Position numbers and translations under genes: made by a program. The notes below the pieces were generated by a model, which was not told the DNA's origin, did no database searches, and saw only the letters and a program-made list of their open reading frames with translations. A stretch of DNA of 50,005 bases from a virus: the IMG/VR virus record IMGVR_UViG_3300031825_000373, positions 1 through 50,005 of that record; one strand, given 5' to 3'. Shown piece after piece: positions 8,024 to 16,208 of this stretch; within the stretch, counting starts at the first letter, position 1, and every line of letters starts with the position of its first letter.

Positions 8024-8601
8024 TGGACCTCATTGTGCCCCACGAGTGGTGGGGCGTTCTCTCTACGGTCCAGCGCGCTTCGCGAGGGGCCTTCCTGGCC
8101 GGTGGCGCTCTGCGTGACCTACGGACCCGCCGCCCGGTCAAGGACGTGGACATCTTCGTCGGTCCCGACGTGATGCAGGACCTCCTCGACACGTCTCTGG
8201 GGTTCCGGGGCTACCGCAAGACCACCATCGCCCACGCCGAGTATTTCTCCGACGACGAGAGCCTTCAGCTTGCGACTGTCTACGAGAAGGACGGCGAGCT
8301 TCCGATCAACATCATCCAGCTCTCCCGGCCGATGAGCCTACGTGAGGGGCTGGAGCGCCTGGACTGGGGCTTCTGCCAGATCGGCACCGATGGCGGCGAC
8401 ATCATCGCCACCGAGGCGCACGAGAAGGACATCCGACAGAGCACCATGACGCTTTGCCGGTGCCAGTCATCCGACCAGTATAAGCGGTCCATCGAACGGT
8501 CTGACCGACTGCGTCAGAAGTACGTCAACTGGCGCGTGGTGATCCCTCCGCAGTTCGACGAGTACCGCCGCACGATCTTCGACCCGGCACTCGGGTTCTA
8601 A
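8023..8601 (+). CDS. Nucleotidyltransferase-like protein (poly(A) polymerase/CCA enzyme head fold)
   Basis: A 192-residue protein with the class II nucleotidyltransferase head signature: GGALRD near residues 27-32 and DVDIF near 40-44, giving the expected GG...RD and DxD metal-binding pattern. It lacks the long neck, body and tail domains of host CCA-adding enzymes. The substrate (tRNA, RNA end, protein or small molecule) cannot be told from sequence. It is in the replication block, with tight one-base overlap to the preceding gene. Confidence 0.72.
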   Translation: MDLIVPHEWWGVLSTVQRASRGAFLAGGALRDLRTRRPVKDVDIFVGPDVMQDLLDTSLGFRGYRKTTIAHAEYFSDDESLQLATVYEKDGELPINIIQLSRPMSLREGLERLDWGFCQIGTDGGDIIATEAHEKDIRQSTMTLCRCQSSDQYKRSIERSDRLRQKYVNWRVVIPPQFDEYRRTIFDPALGF

Positions 8602-8617
8602 CTCACAAGGACATCAC

Positions 8618-8851
8618 ATGACAGGGAATGACGCTGCTCCGGCAACGGAGCGGGCGCCCTTTGGCGTGCGCGCTGGGGCAAACAAGTTCGGGTTCGTCAA
8701 GTGCCCCTTCTGCGGCCACCGGGGAACCGAGCTGGTCGACGAAGCAACCGGCACGCGGGTCCGCTTCTTCATGTTCAACGACGAGGCGTCGGCGCGGGAG
8801 CACCGGATTTCCGGCCTGTGTCAGCCCTGCCAGGACGGGGGGTTCCACTGA
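8618..8851 (+). CDS. Small zinc-finger protein
   Basis: A 77-residue protein with CPFC near residue 28 and CQPC near 70, consistent with one zinc ribbon. SD AAGGA lies ten bases before ATG 8618. The TGA overlaps the next ATG by one base. Function unknown. Confidence 0.6.
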   Translation: MTGNDAAPATERAPFGVRAGANKFGFVKCPFCGHRGTELVDEATGTRVRFFMFNDEASAREHRISGLCQPCQDGGFH

Positions 8852-9588
8852 TGGGCAACGCTCTGACCACCTTCCAGACGCCCACCTTCGGGCACGACGG
8901 GAACACCCACCACATCCGCGTGGTGGACATCGGGGGAGAGCCTTGGTTCCTGGCGACCGACGTCTGCAAAGCGCTCGGCTTGCCTTTCGGAAACGGTGCC
9001 GGTGGCGTTGGACGCTACCTGTACAATTTGGCGGAAGACGAACGACGGCTCATCGCTAAGTGCGATCTGATCGCCCCTAGCACATTCCCTAACCGGGGAG
9101 TGACGGCCATCTCCGAGTCTGGCCTCTACAAGCTGATCCTCCGCTCGGACAAACCCCAGGCCAAGCCGTTTCAGGACTGGGTCACTCGCGTCGTCCTCCC
9201 CGCCATCCGCAAGGACGGTGGGTACATCCAGGGCGAGGAGAAGGTCGCGAAGGGGGAGATGTCGGAAGACGAGCTGGTCTTCCGCGCGATGGAGGTGATG
9301 AAGCGGAAGATCGACCGTCTCACCGCCGAGAACAAGGTGATGTCGGACGAACTGAACCTCGTCACGGTCGACGAGTGGCGCAGCCTGCATCACATCTATC
9401 TCCTCCACGGCGAGAAGGTGAAGGTTGGGAAGCTGGCCAGCCTTATGGCCACCGGCCTGGGTGTCCGGCTGGAGAAGCAGACGCGCAAGGTGCGTATCGC
9501 CAATGGTGAGACCCGCGAGACCCAGATCAACGTCTACCCCCGCGCCATCCTGGACAAGGCGGGTGAGCAGCTGGGGATCATCTCGTGA
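8851..9588 (+). CDS. Bro-N domain protein, putative antirepressor
   Basis: A 245-residue protein. Residues 10-120 match the Bro-N domain: GEPWFLATDVCKALGL, then GVTAISESGLYKLILRS, and a final WVTRVVLPAIRKDGGY. A coiled region follows (about 145-175) and then a basic C-terminal domain. Bro-N proteins in phages are commonly DNA-binding antirepressors, so it could counter the XRE repressor at 48201, although in the prophage the two are 39 kb apart. The start ATG 8851 is set by translational overlap with the zinc-finger gene; the longer frame upstream is a shadow. Confidence 0.8.
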   Translation: MGNALTTFQTPTFGHDGNTHHIRVVDIGGEPWFLATDVCKALGLPFGNGAGGVGRYLYNLAEDERRLIAKCDLIAPSTFPNRGVTAISESGLYKLILRSDKPQAKPFQDWVTRVVLPAIRKDGGYIQGEEKVAKGEMSEDELVFRAMEVMKRKIDRLTAENKVMSDELNLVTVDEWRSLHHIYLLHGEKVKVGKLASLMATGLGVRLEKQTRKVRIANGETRETQINVYPRAILDKAGEQLGIIS

Positions 9589-9749
9589 CCCCCCAGGACA
9601 TCGAAGCCCAGGCCAAAGCAGAGCTTGAGGCCGAGGAACACCGCGCCGCCGTGGAAGCGGCGAAGCAGCACATCCGAGAGAAGCGCGCCGCCCAACGCTG
9701 GTGGCACGCCCTGTTCCCCTACACCATTGAAATCAAACGGAGAACGTGA
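9585..9749 (+). CDS. Small charged hypothetical protein
   Basis: A 54-residue helical, Ala/Glu/Arg-rich protein starting at GTG 9585 (GTGA overlap with the Bro-N stop) and ending at TGA 9747-9749, which overlaps the next start. The tight overlaps on both sides are the main support. No family is recognised. Confidence 0.5.
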   Translation: MTPQDIEAQAKAELEAEEHRAAVEAAKQHIREKRAAQRWWHALFPYTIEIKRRT

Positions 9750-9931
9750 TGATCGACATCAAGGACGTCGAGAAGCAGGCGCGCGAAGAGCTGAACAAGG
9801 AGCTGGCCGAGAAGGCCAAGGACAAGCTCAAGTCCAAGCTCAGGCAGATCGCCCAGGCGGAACGCATCCTCCAGAACCATCGCGACGAGTACGCCGCGCT
9901 GCGGCTGGAAGTCGGCGCCGATGTGGGCTGA
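9749..9931 (+). CDS. Small coiled-coil hypothetical protein
   Basis: A 60-residue protein, almost entirely Lys/Glu/Ala-rich helix with a predicted coiled coil. ATG 9749 overlaps the preceding stop, and its 3' end overlaps the next gene by 11 bases. Function unknown. Confidence 0.55.
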   Translation: MIDIKDVEKQAREELNKELAEKAKDKLKSKLRQIAQAERILQNHRDEYAALRLEVGADVG

Positions 9932-10502
9932 CGACCGGGAGCGGTTCCTTTCGCTCCCCGTCACGCTGAACATGGCGGGCTGGACGTCGGACACCTACCG
10001 GCTCCAGCAAGCTGGCTGGTCCCTCACGGCGGATCAGGACATGCGAACCATGACCATGCAGATGGCCATGAAGCACGAGCAGATGGGCCTCTTTGGGGTG
10101 TCTGCCCGTCTCCCGTGGGAGTATCTGCGGGATGACCCTCAGTTCCTCCGTCATGCGGAACTGCCGGTGCGCTGGGTGGGGCGCGACATCATCATCCAGA
10201 TGATGGGTAAGCCCGACTTCAACTTCCAGCCCATCGACGCCGTCCCTCAGCTGCGTGTCAGCCAGCGGAAGCGACTGGAGGACTTCGTCCATTTCGCTCC
10301 GGCTCTCACCAGGACGAACCAGATCATCGTCCCGGAGGAGAGCGTCGAGGAGCTGATGGATCGCATCCTCAAGCTCCAGCAGCCCGACCGCACCGAGCGC
10401 TTCAAGCGCCTCGCCAAGGAGGCCCAGGACGAGGGCCGTCACATCGACATCCAGCCTTCCAAGGCCAAGTTCCAAGCCCAGATCATCTCTCTCGCCGCAT
10501 AG
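9921..10502 (+). CDS. Conserved-looking hypothetical protein
   Basis: A 193-residue protein starting MWADDRERFLSLPV, with no domain I recognise. It has a mixed alpha/beta composition with a charged helical C-terminus. It lies in the replication block between a coiled-coil protein and small genes ahead of the primase-helicase. Codon use matches its neighbours. Confidence 0.6.
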   Translation: MWADDRERFLSLPVTLNMAGWTSDTYRLQQAGWSLTADQDMRTMTMQMAMKHEQMGLFGVSARLPWEYLRDDPQFLRHAELPVRWVGRDIIIQMMGKPDFNFQPIDAVPQLRVSQRKRLEDFVHFAPALTRTNQIIVPEESVEELMDRILKLQQPDRTERFKRLAKEAQDEGRHIDIQPSKAKFQAQIISLAA

Positions 10503-10510
10503 GACAACCC

Positions 10511-10690
10511 ATGGACGAAAAGACCCTGTTCGAGCAGACCGCCGCGCGTGTCCTCGACCTGACCAAGCACAACGACGGCAGCTACGTGTCTGCCTCCACG
10601 ACCCAGGCGTATTACGGCTGGTGCCTCCGGGCCTCCATCATCTCCAACGCCAAGATCAAGACCACTCGCGTCAAGAAGACCGCTGAGTGA
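10511..10690 (+). CDS. Small hypothetical protein
   Basis: A 59-residue protein (begins MDEKTLFEQTAARV) in frame from ATG 10511 to TGA 10688-10690. Codon use and third-position GC match neighbouring genes, and the preceding stop is 8 bases away. The SD is weak. Function unknown. Confidence 0.5.
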   Translation: MDEKTLFEQTAARVLDLTKHNDGSYVSASTTQAYYGWCLRASIISNAKIKTTRVKKTAE

Positions 10691-10719
10691 AACCGCGCGC
10701 AATCTGAAGGAAAGTTGAG

Positions 10720-11091
10720 ATGAGCAAGTTCAAGAAGGGTGACGTGGTGGTCGCTATCGAGGGATACCCCGGTGCATTCACCAAGGGAAAGCAGTACACG
10801 GTATCTCACGAGGATCAAATGGGTGTACACGTCGTGAAGAGCGACAGTGGAAGACCAGACTGGTACTTCCCTAATTGCTTCGACAGGAAGCCGACCGTCC
10901 CCCACCTCGTGATCGCCAAGACCGACACCGGCTACGCCCCCAACGAGAACCCCAAGGTCCACCAGGGCTTCGACGCAGCTGCTGCTGAGGCCAAGCGCCT
11001 TGCCAACACCATCGGTGGCGAGTTCGTGGTCTTCGCTCCGGTCGCCAAGGCCGTGGCCCCCAAGGTGGAAGTCGAGTTCACCAAGCTCTGA
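10720..11091 (+). CDS. Hypothetical protein with SH3-like N-terminus
   Basis: A 123-residue protein. The first 50 residues (FKKGDVVVAIEGY, then GKQYTVSH) look like a small beta-barrel of the kind that begins with KxGDxV. The rest is Ala-rich. SD AAGGAAAG precedes ATG 10720. It sits immediately before the primase-helicase. Function unknown. Confidence 0.55.
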   Translation: MSKFKKGDVVVAIEGYPGAFTKGKQYTVSHEDQMGVHVVKSDSGRPDWYFPNCFDRKPTVPHLVIAKTDTGYAPNENPKVHQGFDAAAAEAKRLANTIGGEFVVFAPVAKAVAPKVEVEFTKL

Positions 11092-11092
11092 C

Positions 11093-12718
11093 TTGAGCGA
11101 GTGGGTCGAGACACACATCCCGTGTCCGTGCGGTGAGTCCTCAGACGCCTACAGCGTCGCCGAGGATGGTCACGGACACTGCTTCTCCTGCGGGAAGACC
11201 TTTCAGCCTGAAGGGTCTCCCGCCCCCTCCACCAAGAAGAAAGGACAGCGTCCGCTGATCCCGTTTGGCCAGTACAAGGCCCTGCAAGCGCGTGAGATCA
11301 GCGAGGAGACCTGTAAGAGATACGGCTACTTCATCGGCAAGGACGACACCGGAAAGTCCGTCCAGGTGGCTCCCTATCGCAAGCGGGGGAGTGGTCAGGT
11401 CGTAGCGCAGAAGGTGCGCGGGCCAAACAAGACTTTCTACACCACGGGCGACTTCTCCGACGTCGAGCTGTGGGGCTCCCGTCTCTGCCGCAAGGGTGGT
11501 AAGCGCATCCTCATCGTCGAGGGTGAGATCGACGCCATGGCCGCGAGCGAAATGCTCGGGACGTGGCCCGTGGTCTCCATCCCCAACGGCGCCCAGGGTG
11601 CAGCCAAGTCCCTCGCCGCGAACATTGAGTTCCTGGAGAGCTACGAGACGGTCGTCCTGTGCTTCGACATGGATGACCCAGGCCGCAAGGCCGTCCAGGA
11701 GTGCATCCCGCTTCTGCCGCCCGGCAAGGTGGCGGTCATGGAAATCCCCTTCAAGGACCCCGACGAGATGCGCCGGGCAGGGGAGGTCAAGGCGTTCGTG
11801 ACGGCCTTCTGGGAGGCACGCGAGCAGCGTCCTGACGGCATCGTCCGCATGTCGGAGATCAAGGAAACCATCCTGAAGCCGATTGAGATCGGCCTTCCGT
11901 GGTTCTCCGAGACCCTGACGTCGCTGACCTATGGCCGTCGCCTGGGCGAGACCTACGCCTTCGGCGCGGGCACCGGCATCGGCAAGACGGACCTTCTCAC
12001 CCAGCAAATCCAGTACGACGTGGATGTCCTGAAGGAGAAGGTGGGCCTGTTCTTCCTGGAGCAGCAGCCCGAGGAGACCGCCAAGCGTGTCGCCGGGAAG
12101 TTCGCCGGGAAGCGGTTCCATGTGCCTGACGGTAGCTGGACCGAGAAGGAGCTGACCGACGTCATCGACCGGCTCGACCGGGACGACCGTATCTTCTTCT
12201 ACCGCAACTTCGGCGCCACGGACTGGAACGTCATCAAGGGCGTGATGACCTACCTGAACCAAGCGCAGGGCATCCGCATCTTCTATCTCGACCACCTCAC
12301 GGCGCTCGCCGCCGCCGAGGAAGACGAGAAGAAGGGACTGGAGCGGATCACCGCCGACATGGCGATGCTGGCCCAGCGACTGGGGATCATCATCCACTTC
12401 GTGTCGCACCTCGCGACGCCGGAGGGGAAACCCCACGAAGAAGGTGGTCGGGTCATGATCCGGCACTTCAAGGGCTCTCGTGCCATTGGCTTCTGGGCGC
12501 ACTTCATGTTCGGCCTGGAGCGTGACCAGCAGCACCCGATGGAAGCCTTCCGGTCCATCACCACGTTCCGATGCCTGAAGGATCGGTTCACCGGCCGGGC
12601 AACCGGCAAGGTGATCTACCTGGGCTACGACGATGCGGCCGGTCGTCTGTTCGAGACCGAGGCGCCTACCGAGGATGATCCGATGGATCACCTCCAAGAG
12701 GAGGACGGGGACTACTGA
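11093..12718 (+). CDS. Primase-helicase, T7 gp4-like
   Basis: 541 residues, close to the 566 of T7 gp4. In order: an N-terminal zinc finger (CPCG ... CFSCGK, residues 10-32); a TOPRIM primase core with IVEGEIDAM and LCFDMDDPGRK; and a RecA-like helicase with Walker A GAGTGIGKT and Walker B IFYLDHLTAL. The C-terminal tail is acidic and ends EEDGDY. It unwinds DNA and synthesises primers at the fork. I place the start at TTG 11093, just after the preceding stop, because it gives the zinc finger at the expected distance; the upstream part of the longer frame is a shadow of another gene. The tail matches that of the SSB. Confidence 0.93.
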   Translation: MSEWVETHIPCPCGESSDAYSVAEDGHGHCFSCGKTFQPEGSPAPSTKKKGQRPLIPFGQYKALQAREISEETCKRYGYFIGKDDTGKSVQVAPYRKRGSGQVVAQKVRGPNKTFYTTGDFSDVELWGSRLCRKGGKRILIVEGEIDAMAASEMLGTWPVVSIPNGAQGAAKSLAANIEFLESYETVVLCFDMDDPGRKAVQECIPLLPPGKVAVMEIPFKDPDEMRRAGEVKAFVTAFWEAREQRPDGIVRMSEIKETILKPIEIGLPWFSETLTSLTYGRRLGETYAFGAGTGIGKTDLLTQQIQYDVDVLKEKVGLFFLEQQPEETAKRVAGKFAGKRFHVPDGSWTEKELTDVIDRLDRDDRIFFYRNFGATDWNVIKGVMTYLNQAQGIRIFYLDHLTALAAAEEDEKKGLERITADMAMLAQRLGIIIHFVSHLATPEGKPHEEGGRVMIRHFKGSRAIGFWAHFMFGLERDQQHPMEAFRSITTFRCLKDRFTGRATGKVIYLGYDDAAGRLFETEAPTEDDPMDHLQEEDGDY

Positions 12719-12723
12719 TCCCC

Positions 12724-12750
12724 GTTTTCTGCCTCCTACTGCCTAACCCC
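12724..12750 (+). promoter_or_regulatory. Motif B copy, putative phage RNA polymerase promoter
   Basis: TTTTCTGC is followed by CTCCTACTGCCTA at 12733-12745, then AACCCC. It has the same core as at 6528 and 47822. It lies in a 41-base gap just before the DNA polymerase start. Confidence 0.68.
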
Positions 12751-12759
12751 AAGAGGTGA

Positions 12760-14520
12760 ATGTCAGACGTTCTCATCGCTGACAGCGAGACGAACGGCTT
12801 CCTCGATACCATGACGAAGATTTGGACTATCCAGATCGGTGAAGTGGATAGTGATGAAGTCGTCGTCTACGCTGACCAGCCAGGATTTCCGCCTCTTCGG
12901 GAGGCGGTGAAGCGACTGAAGAAGGCCAAGACGGTCGTCTTCCACAACGGCATGAAGTTCGACATCCATGCCATCAACAAAATCTTCCCCGGCACACTGA
13001 AGCCCGAACAGGTCTACGACACCCTGGTGGTGTCCCGACTGCTCGACCCGCAGAACCGGAAGCACAGCCTGAAGGAACTGGGCCTGAAGCTCGGCGTCTT
13101 CAAGGGCGACTATGAGGGTGGCTTCGACAAGTTCAGCGACGAGATGGTGGTCTACGGCCGTCAGGACATCGTCGTCGGCAAGGCCATCTACCTCGACCAG
13201 CAGAAGCGCATGGCCGGGTGGGACTGGAGCTTCGCCGTCTGGCTGGAGAACCTGTTCGCCTATGCCATCTCCCTCCAGGAGCAGAACGGCTTCCTCCTCG
13301 ACACCAAGGCGGCTGTCGCACTGGCGGCCGAGCTGCGTCAGGAGAAGCACGACATTGAGCGCGAGCTTCAGGACATCTTCCCGCCCATCGTCCACGAGCG
13401 GATCAGCGAGAAGACCGGCAAGCGCCTCAAGGACAAGGTCGAGGTCTTCAACCCCGGCTCCGGCAAGCAGATCGCCGAGCGGCTGAAAGCCAAGTATGGC
13501 TGGAAGCCCAAGAAGTTCACCCCCTCGGGCGCCCCTGCGACCGACGAGAAGGTCCTGTCGGCTCTCCCCTACGTGGAGGCCAAGGCTCTGCTCCGGTATC
13601 TCCGGGTGCAGAAGCAGCTGGGCCAGATCGAGGACGGTGACAACGGCTGGTTGAAGCTGGTCACGGCTGCGAACCGTGTCCACGGCGCGGTGAACACCAT
13701 CGGTGCCTCGACGGGCCGGTGCTCCCACTTCAAGCCCAACATGGCCCAGGTCGACAAGAAGGACCTGCGGATGCGCGCCGTCTGGTGCGCTCGGGACGGC
13801 TGGAAGCTCGTGGGCTGCGATGCCGAGGGCTTGGAGTTCCGAATGCTGGGGCACTACATCGCCCCGAAGGACGGCGGTCAGACCATCGACCGCGTGCTGA
13901 ACGGCAAGAAGGAAGACAAGACCGACATCCACTCGGTCAACCAGAAGGCCGCCGAGCTGTTCCTGCGGGACAGCGCCAAGACCGCCATCTACGCCATGAT
14001 CTACGGCGCCAGTGATCCGAAGCTCGGGTCCACGGTGTTCGACGATGCACGCGAGGCGGGCAAGGAGCGGCCGAAGGGAACCGCCAAGGTCCACGGTGAG
14101 CGCCTGCGCAAGGCTCTCGGCCAGGGTATCCCCGGCCTGGACAAGCTGATCGAGGACGTCTCCCGCAAGGCCAAGAAGCAAGGCTGGCTGAAGGGCATCG
14201 ACGGCCGGAAGATTTACATCAAGTCCCCCCACAGCGCCTTCAACTACCTGCTTCAGGGTGGTGGTGCCGTGGTCATGAAGCTGGCCCTGGTGATCTTCCA
14301 CTTCGAGCGCCTGCCTACCCTCGACTGGGAACACGGTGTCGACTTCGCCTACTGCGCGAACGTCCACGACGAGGTTCAGTCCGAGGTCCGTCCTGAAATC
14401 GCTGAGGCGTTCGGCTCCACCATGGCGGACTGCATCCGCGAGGCTGGTGAGCGCCTGGGCATCCGTTGCCCGCTGGCTGGGTCCTTCGACATCGGCCTCA
14501 ACTGGAAGGATACGCATTGA
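12760..14520 (+). CDS. Family A DNA polymerase, T7 gp5-like, without thioredoxin-binding insert
   Basis: A 586-residue replicative polymerase. The 3'-5' exonuclease has motif I ADSETNG, motif II FHNGMKFD and motif III YGRQD. The polymerase domain has motif A CDAEGLEFRMLGHY near residue 352, motif B AKTAIYAMIYG near 405 and motif C VHDEVQ near 536. T7 gp5 has 704 residues. The gap includes the roughly 76-residue thioredoxin-binding loop in the thumb: here the segment between FPPIVHERI and VFNPGSG is only about 15 residues. Processivity must therefore not depend on host thioredoxin in the T7 manner. ATG 12760 follows AAGAGGTG. Confidence 0.93.
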   Translation: MSDVLIADSETNGFLDTMTKIWTIQIGEVDSDEVVVYADQPGFPPLREAVKRLKKAKTVVFHNGMKFDIHAINKIFPGTLKPEQVYDTLVVSRLLDPQNRKHSLKELGLKLGVFKGDYEGGFDKFSDEMVVYGRQDIVVGKAIYLDQQKRMAGWDWSFAVWLENLFAYAISLQEQNGFLLDTKAAVALAAELRQEKHDIERELQDIFPPIVHERISEKTGKRLKDKVEVFNPGSGKQIAERLKAKYGWKPKKFTPSGAPATDEKVLSALPYVEAKALLRYLRVQKQLGQIEDGDNGWLKLVTAANRVHGAVNTIGASTGRCSHFKPNMAQVDKKDLRMRAVWCARDGWKLVGCDAEGLEFRMLGHYIAPKDGGQTIDRVLNGKKEDKTDIHSVNQKAAELFLRDSAKTAIYAMIYGASDPKLGSTVFDDAREAGKERPKGTAKVHGERLRKALGQGIPGLDKLIEDVSRKAKKQGWLKGIDGRKIYIKSPHSAFNYLLQGGGAVVMKLALVIFHFERLPTLDWEHGVDFAYCANVHDEVQSEVRPEIAEAFGSTMADCIREAGERLGIRCPLAGSFDIGLNWKDTH

Positions 14521-14744
14521 CACCTGATGGTTATGCCATCTGGGATACCCAGAAGTTTGTGTGGTTTGAGACCCCAAATGGGAAGAAATTCTGGAGCACT
14601 CGTGCTGCTGCGGCAAATGCTTGGAACCTTCACTATCGTCTCAACATCACCCCGAGGTTTGTGAAGCAGTCTCGCTTCATCACGGTGCCCGTTTACTTCA
14701 AGGCTCCTGAGCCCAAGCCGGACGCTGATGATCGCTCTTATTGA
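14517..14744 (+). CDS. Small hypothetical protein overlapping polymerase and exonuclease
   Basis: A 75-residue protein from TTG 14517 (four-base overlap with the polymerase stop) to TGA 14742-14744, overlapping the exonuclease start by 17 bases. It is rich in aromatic residues (DTQKFVWFETPNGKKFW). Coupled translation is likely. No family is recognised. Its slightly lower GC than its neighbours is notable. Confidence 0.6.
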   Translation: MTPDGYAIWDTQKFVWFETPNGKKFWSTRAAAANAWNLHYRLNITPRFVKQSRFITVPVYFKAPEPKPDADDRSY

Positions 14745-15570
14745 TGGCGACCTCGCCATCTACATGGCGTCCGCCGCTGCCCAGACCACGATTGATCTGG
14801 GTGACGGTCTGGGCGATGAGCCCATCGTCGACACCGAGAAGGCTGTATCCACTGGCCTCCGCATGATCGACGAGTGGCGGCAGAAGGCCGGTGCCGACCG
14901 TGCCATCGTCTGCCTGTCGACCGGGGACAACTTCCGCAAGAAGATACTCCCCACCTACAAGTCCAACCGCAAGGCTCCCAAGCCGCTCGCCTATCAGGAT
15001 GTCCTGGAGGCGGTCGAGCTGGAATACGAGACGTGGTCCGAGCCGGGCCTGGAGGCGGACGACGTCATGGGCATCGCTGCCACCAGCGACCGTGGCGACT
15101 TCGTCGTGGTGTCCCGCGACAAGGACATGAAGACCCTCCCGGCCAAGGTGTTCAACCCCGACCACGACACCAAGCCCGTCCGCATCCGCCTCGGCGTGGC
15201 CGACCAGATGTGGATGAAGCAGACCATCTGCGGTGATCCCGTCGACGGCTATGCGGGCATTCCCGGTGTCGGTGATGTCGGCGCCCAGTCCATCCTCCTT
15301 GGTCCCCATCGGCTCCTGAAGAAGGCCACGCCGATCACGCGGGGCAAGAACAAGGGCAACATGAAGGTGTCCTGGGAGAAGGGCGGTCCCTGCGACCTCT
15401 GGACCTGCATGGTCGACTACGCGGCCAAGGCCGGAATGACCGAGCAAGAGCTGGTCACGATGGCTCGGGTGAGCCGCATCCTCAGGGCAGGGGACTTCGA
15501 CAAGGATCGTCGAGTGGTCCGGCTCTGGAAACCCAATGGATATGAGGAGTTGAAGCTTGGGAGTTTGTGA
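14728..15570 (+). CDS. 5'-3' exonuclease, T7 gp6-like (FEN/PIN fold)
   Basis: 280 residues. Acidic residues of the FEN active site are visible in LIDGDLAIY at the N-terminus, LEADDVMGI near residue 108 and VVSRDKDMKTL near 127. A helix-hairpin-helix-like GIPGVGDVGA follows near 175. In T7 this enzyme removes RNA primers and degrades host DNA for nucleotide supply. The order helicase, polymerase, exonuclease is as in T7. The stop region overlaps the next gene. Confidence 0.9.
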   Translation: MIALIDGDLAIYMASAAAQTTIDLGDGLGDEPIVDTEKAVSTGLRMIDEWRQKAGADRAIVCLSTGDNFRKKILPTYKSNRKAPKPLAYQDVLEAVELEYETWSEPGLEADDVMGIAATSDRGDFVVVSRDKDMKTLPAKVFNPDHDTKPVRIRLGVADQMWMKQTICGDPVDGYAGIPGVGDVGAQSILLGPHRLLKKATPITRGKNKGNMKVSWEKGGPCDLWTCMVDYAAKAGMTEQELVTMARVSRILRAGDFDKDRRVVRLWKPNGYEELKLGSL

Positions 15571-15892
15571 CGGGTGTGCTCATGACTCGAAGAGGGCCGA
15601 TGCACATCCATGTCAAGAATGCACTCTGGGCAAGAACGGTGTCCCCACGATGTGGGAACGTGAAGGGCCGAAGGCTCTCGACGTCCAGGAAGGCGGGTCC
15701 CACTACAAGGACATGCCGATCCAGCCTATCGAATACATCCTTGCCAACAACATCCCGTTCACCGAAGGCAACGTCATCAAGTACGTCTCCCGGTGGCGGA
15801 AGAAGAATGGCGTGGCTGACCTGAAGAAAGCCCGGCACATGCTTGATGTGCTCATCGAACATGAGGAGGAGCCCCAGCGTGCGGCTGGCTGA
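15557..15892 (+). CDS. DUF3310 protein with N-terminal zinc-binding segment
   Basis: A 111-residue protein. The C-terminal half is the DUF3310 motif: GGSHYKDMPIQPIEY, then VIKYVSRWRKKNG and DLKKARHMLD. The N-terminus has CDGC and CQEC, a likely zinc site. DUF3310 proteins are frequent in phages and often lie next to nucleotide metabolism genes; the biochemical role is not established. The start is TTG 15557, inside the exonuclease 3' end. Confidence 0.82.
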   Translation: MGVCDGCAHDSKRADAHPCQECTLGKNGVPTMWEREGPKALDVQEGGSHYKDMPIQPIEYILANNIPFTEGNVIKYVSRWRKKNGVADLKKARHMLDVLIEHEEEPQRAAG

Positions 15893-16208
15893 GTATCAGG
15901 AACAGACCGAGAAGTACGCCGTCTATCCCGAAAACATGGCGTTTCAGTACCTCGTCACCGGCCTCGTGGCCGAGGTGGGCGAGCTAGCCGGTCATCTCGC
16001 CAAGCGTTATCGCGGCGATGAGAACTATCGGGACCTGAAGAAGACCCACGACCTCCTCGTCAAGGAGCTGGGCGACATCCTCTGGTTCGTTGCGCGTCTG
16101 TCGGATGGCCTCGGCTATCGCCTCGACGACGTCGCCATCCTGAACCTGGAGAAGCTTAAGAGCCGCGCCGAGCGTGGCGTCCTCAAGGGAAGCGGGGACA
16201 ATCGCTGA
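15879..16208 (+). CDS. MazG-like nucleotide pyrophosphohydrolase
   Basis: A 109-residue all-helical protein with the MazG/dUTPase-like pattern EVGELAGHLAKR and, after a linker, KELGDILWFVARLSD, giving the ExxE...ExxD metal-binding set. Such enzymes hydrolyse nucleoside triphosphates to monophosphates. GTG 15879 has GAGGAGGA eight bases upstream and is preferred over the upstream ATGs. Its stop overlaps the homing endonuclease frame. It forms a nucleotide-metabolism run with the reductase and ThyX. Confidence 0.82.
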   Translation: MRLAEYQEQTEKYAVYPENMAFQYLVTGLVAEVGELAGHLAKRYRGDENYRDLKKTHDLLVKELGDILWFVARLSDGLGYRLDDVAILNLEKLKSRAERGVLKGSGDNR

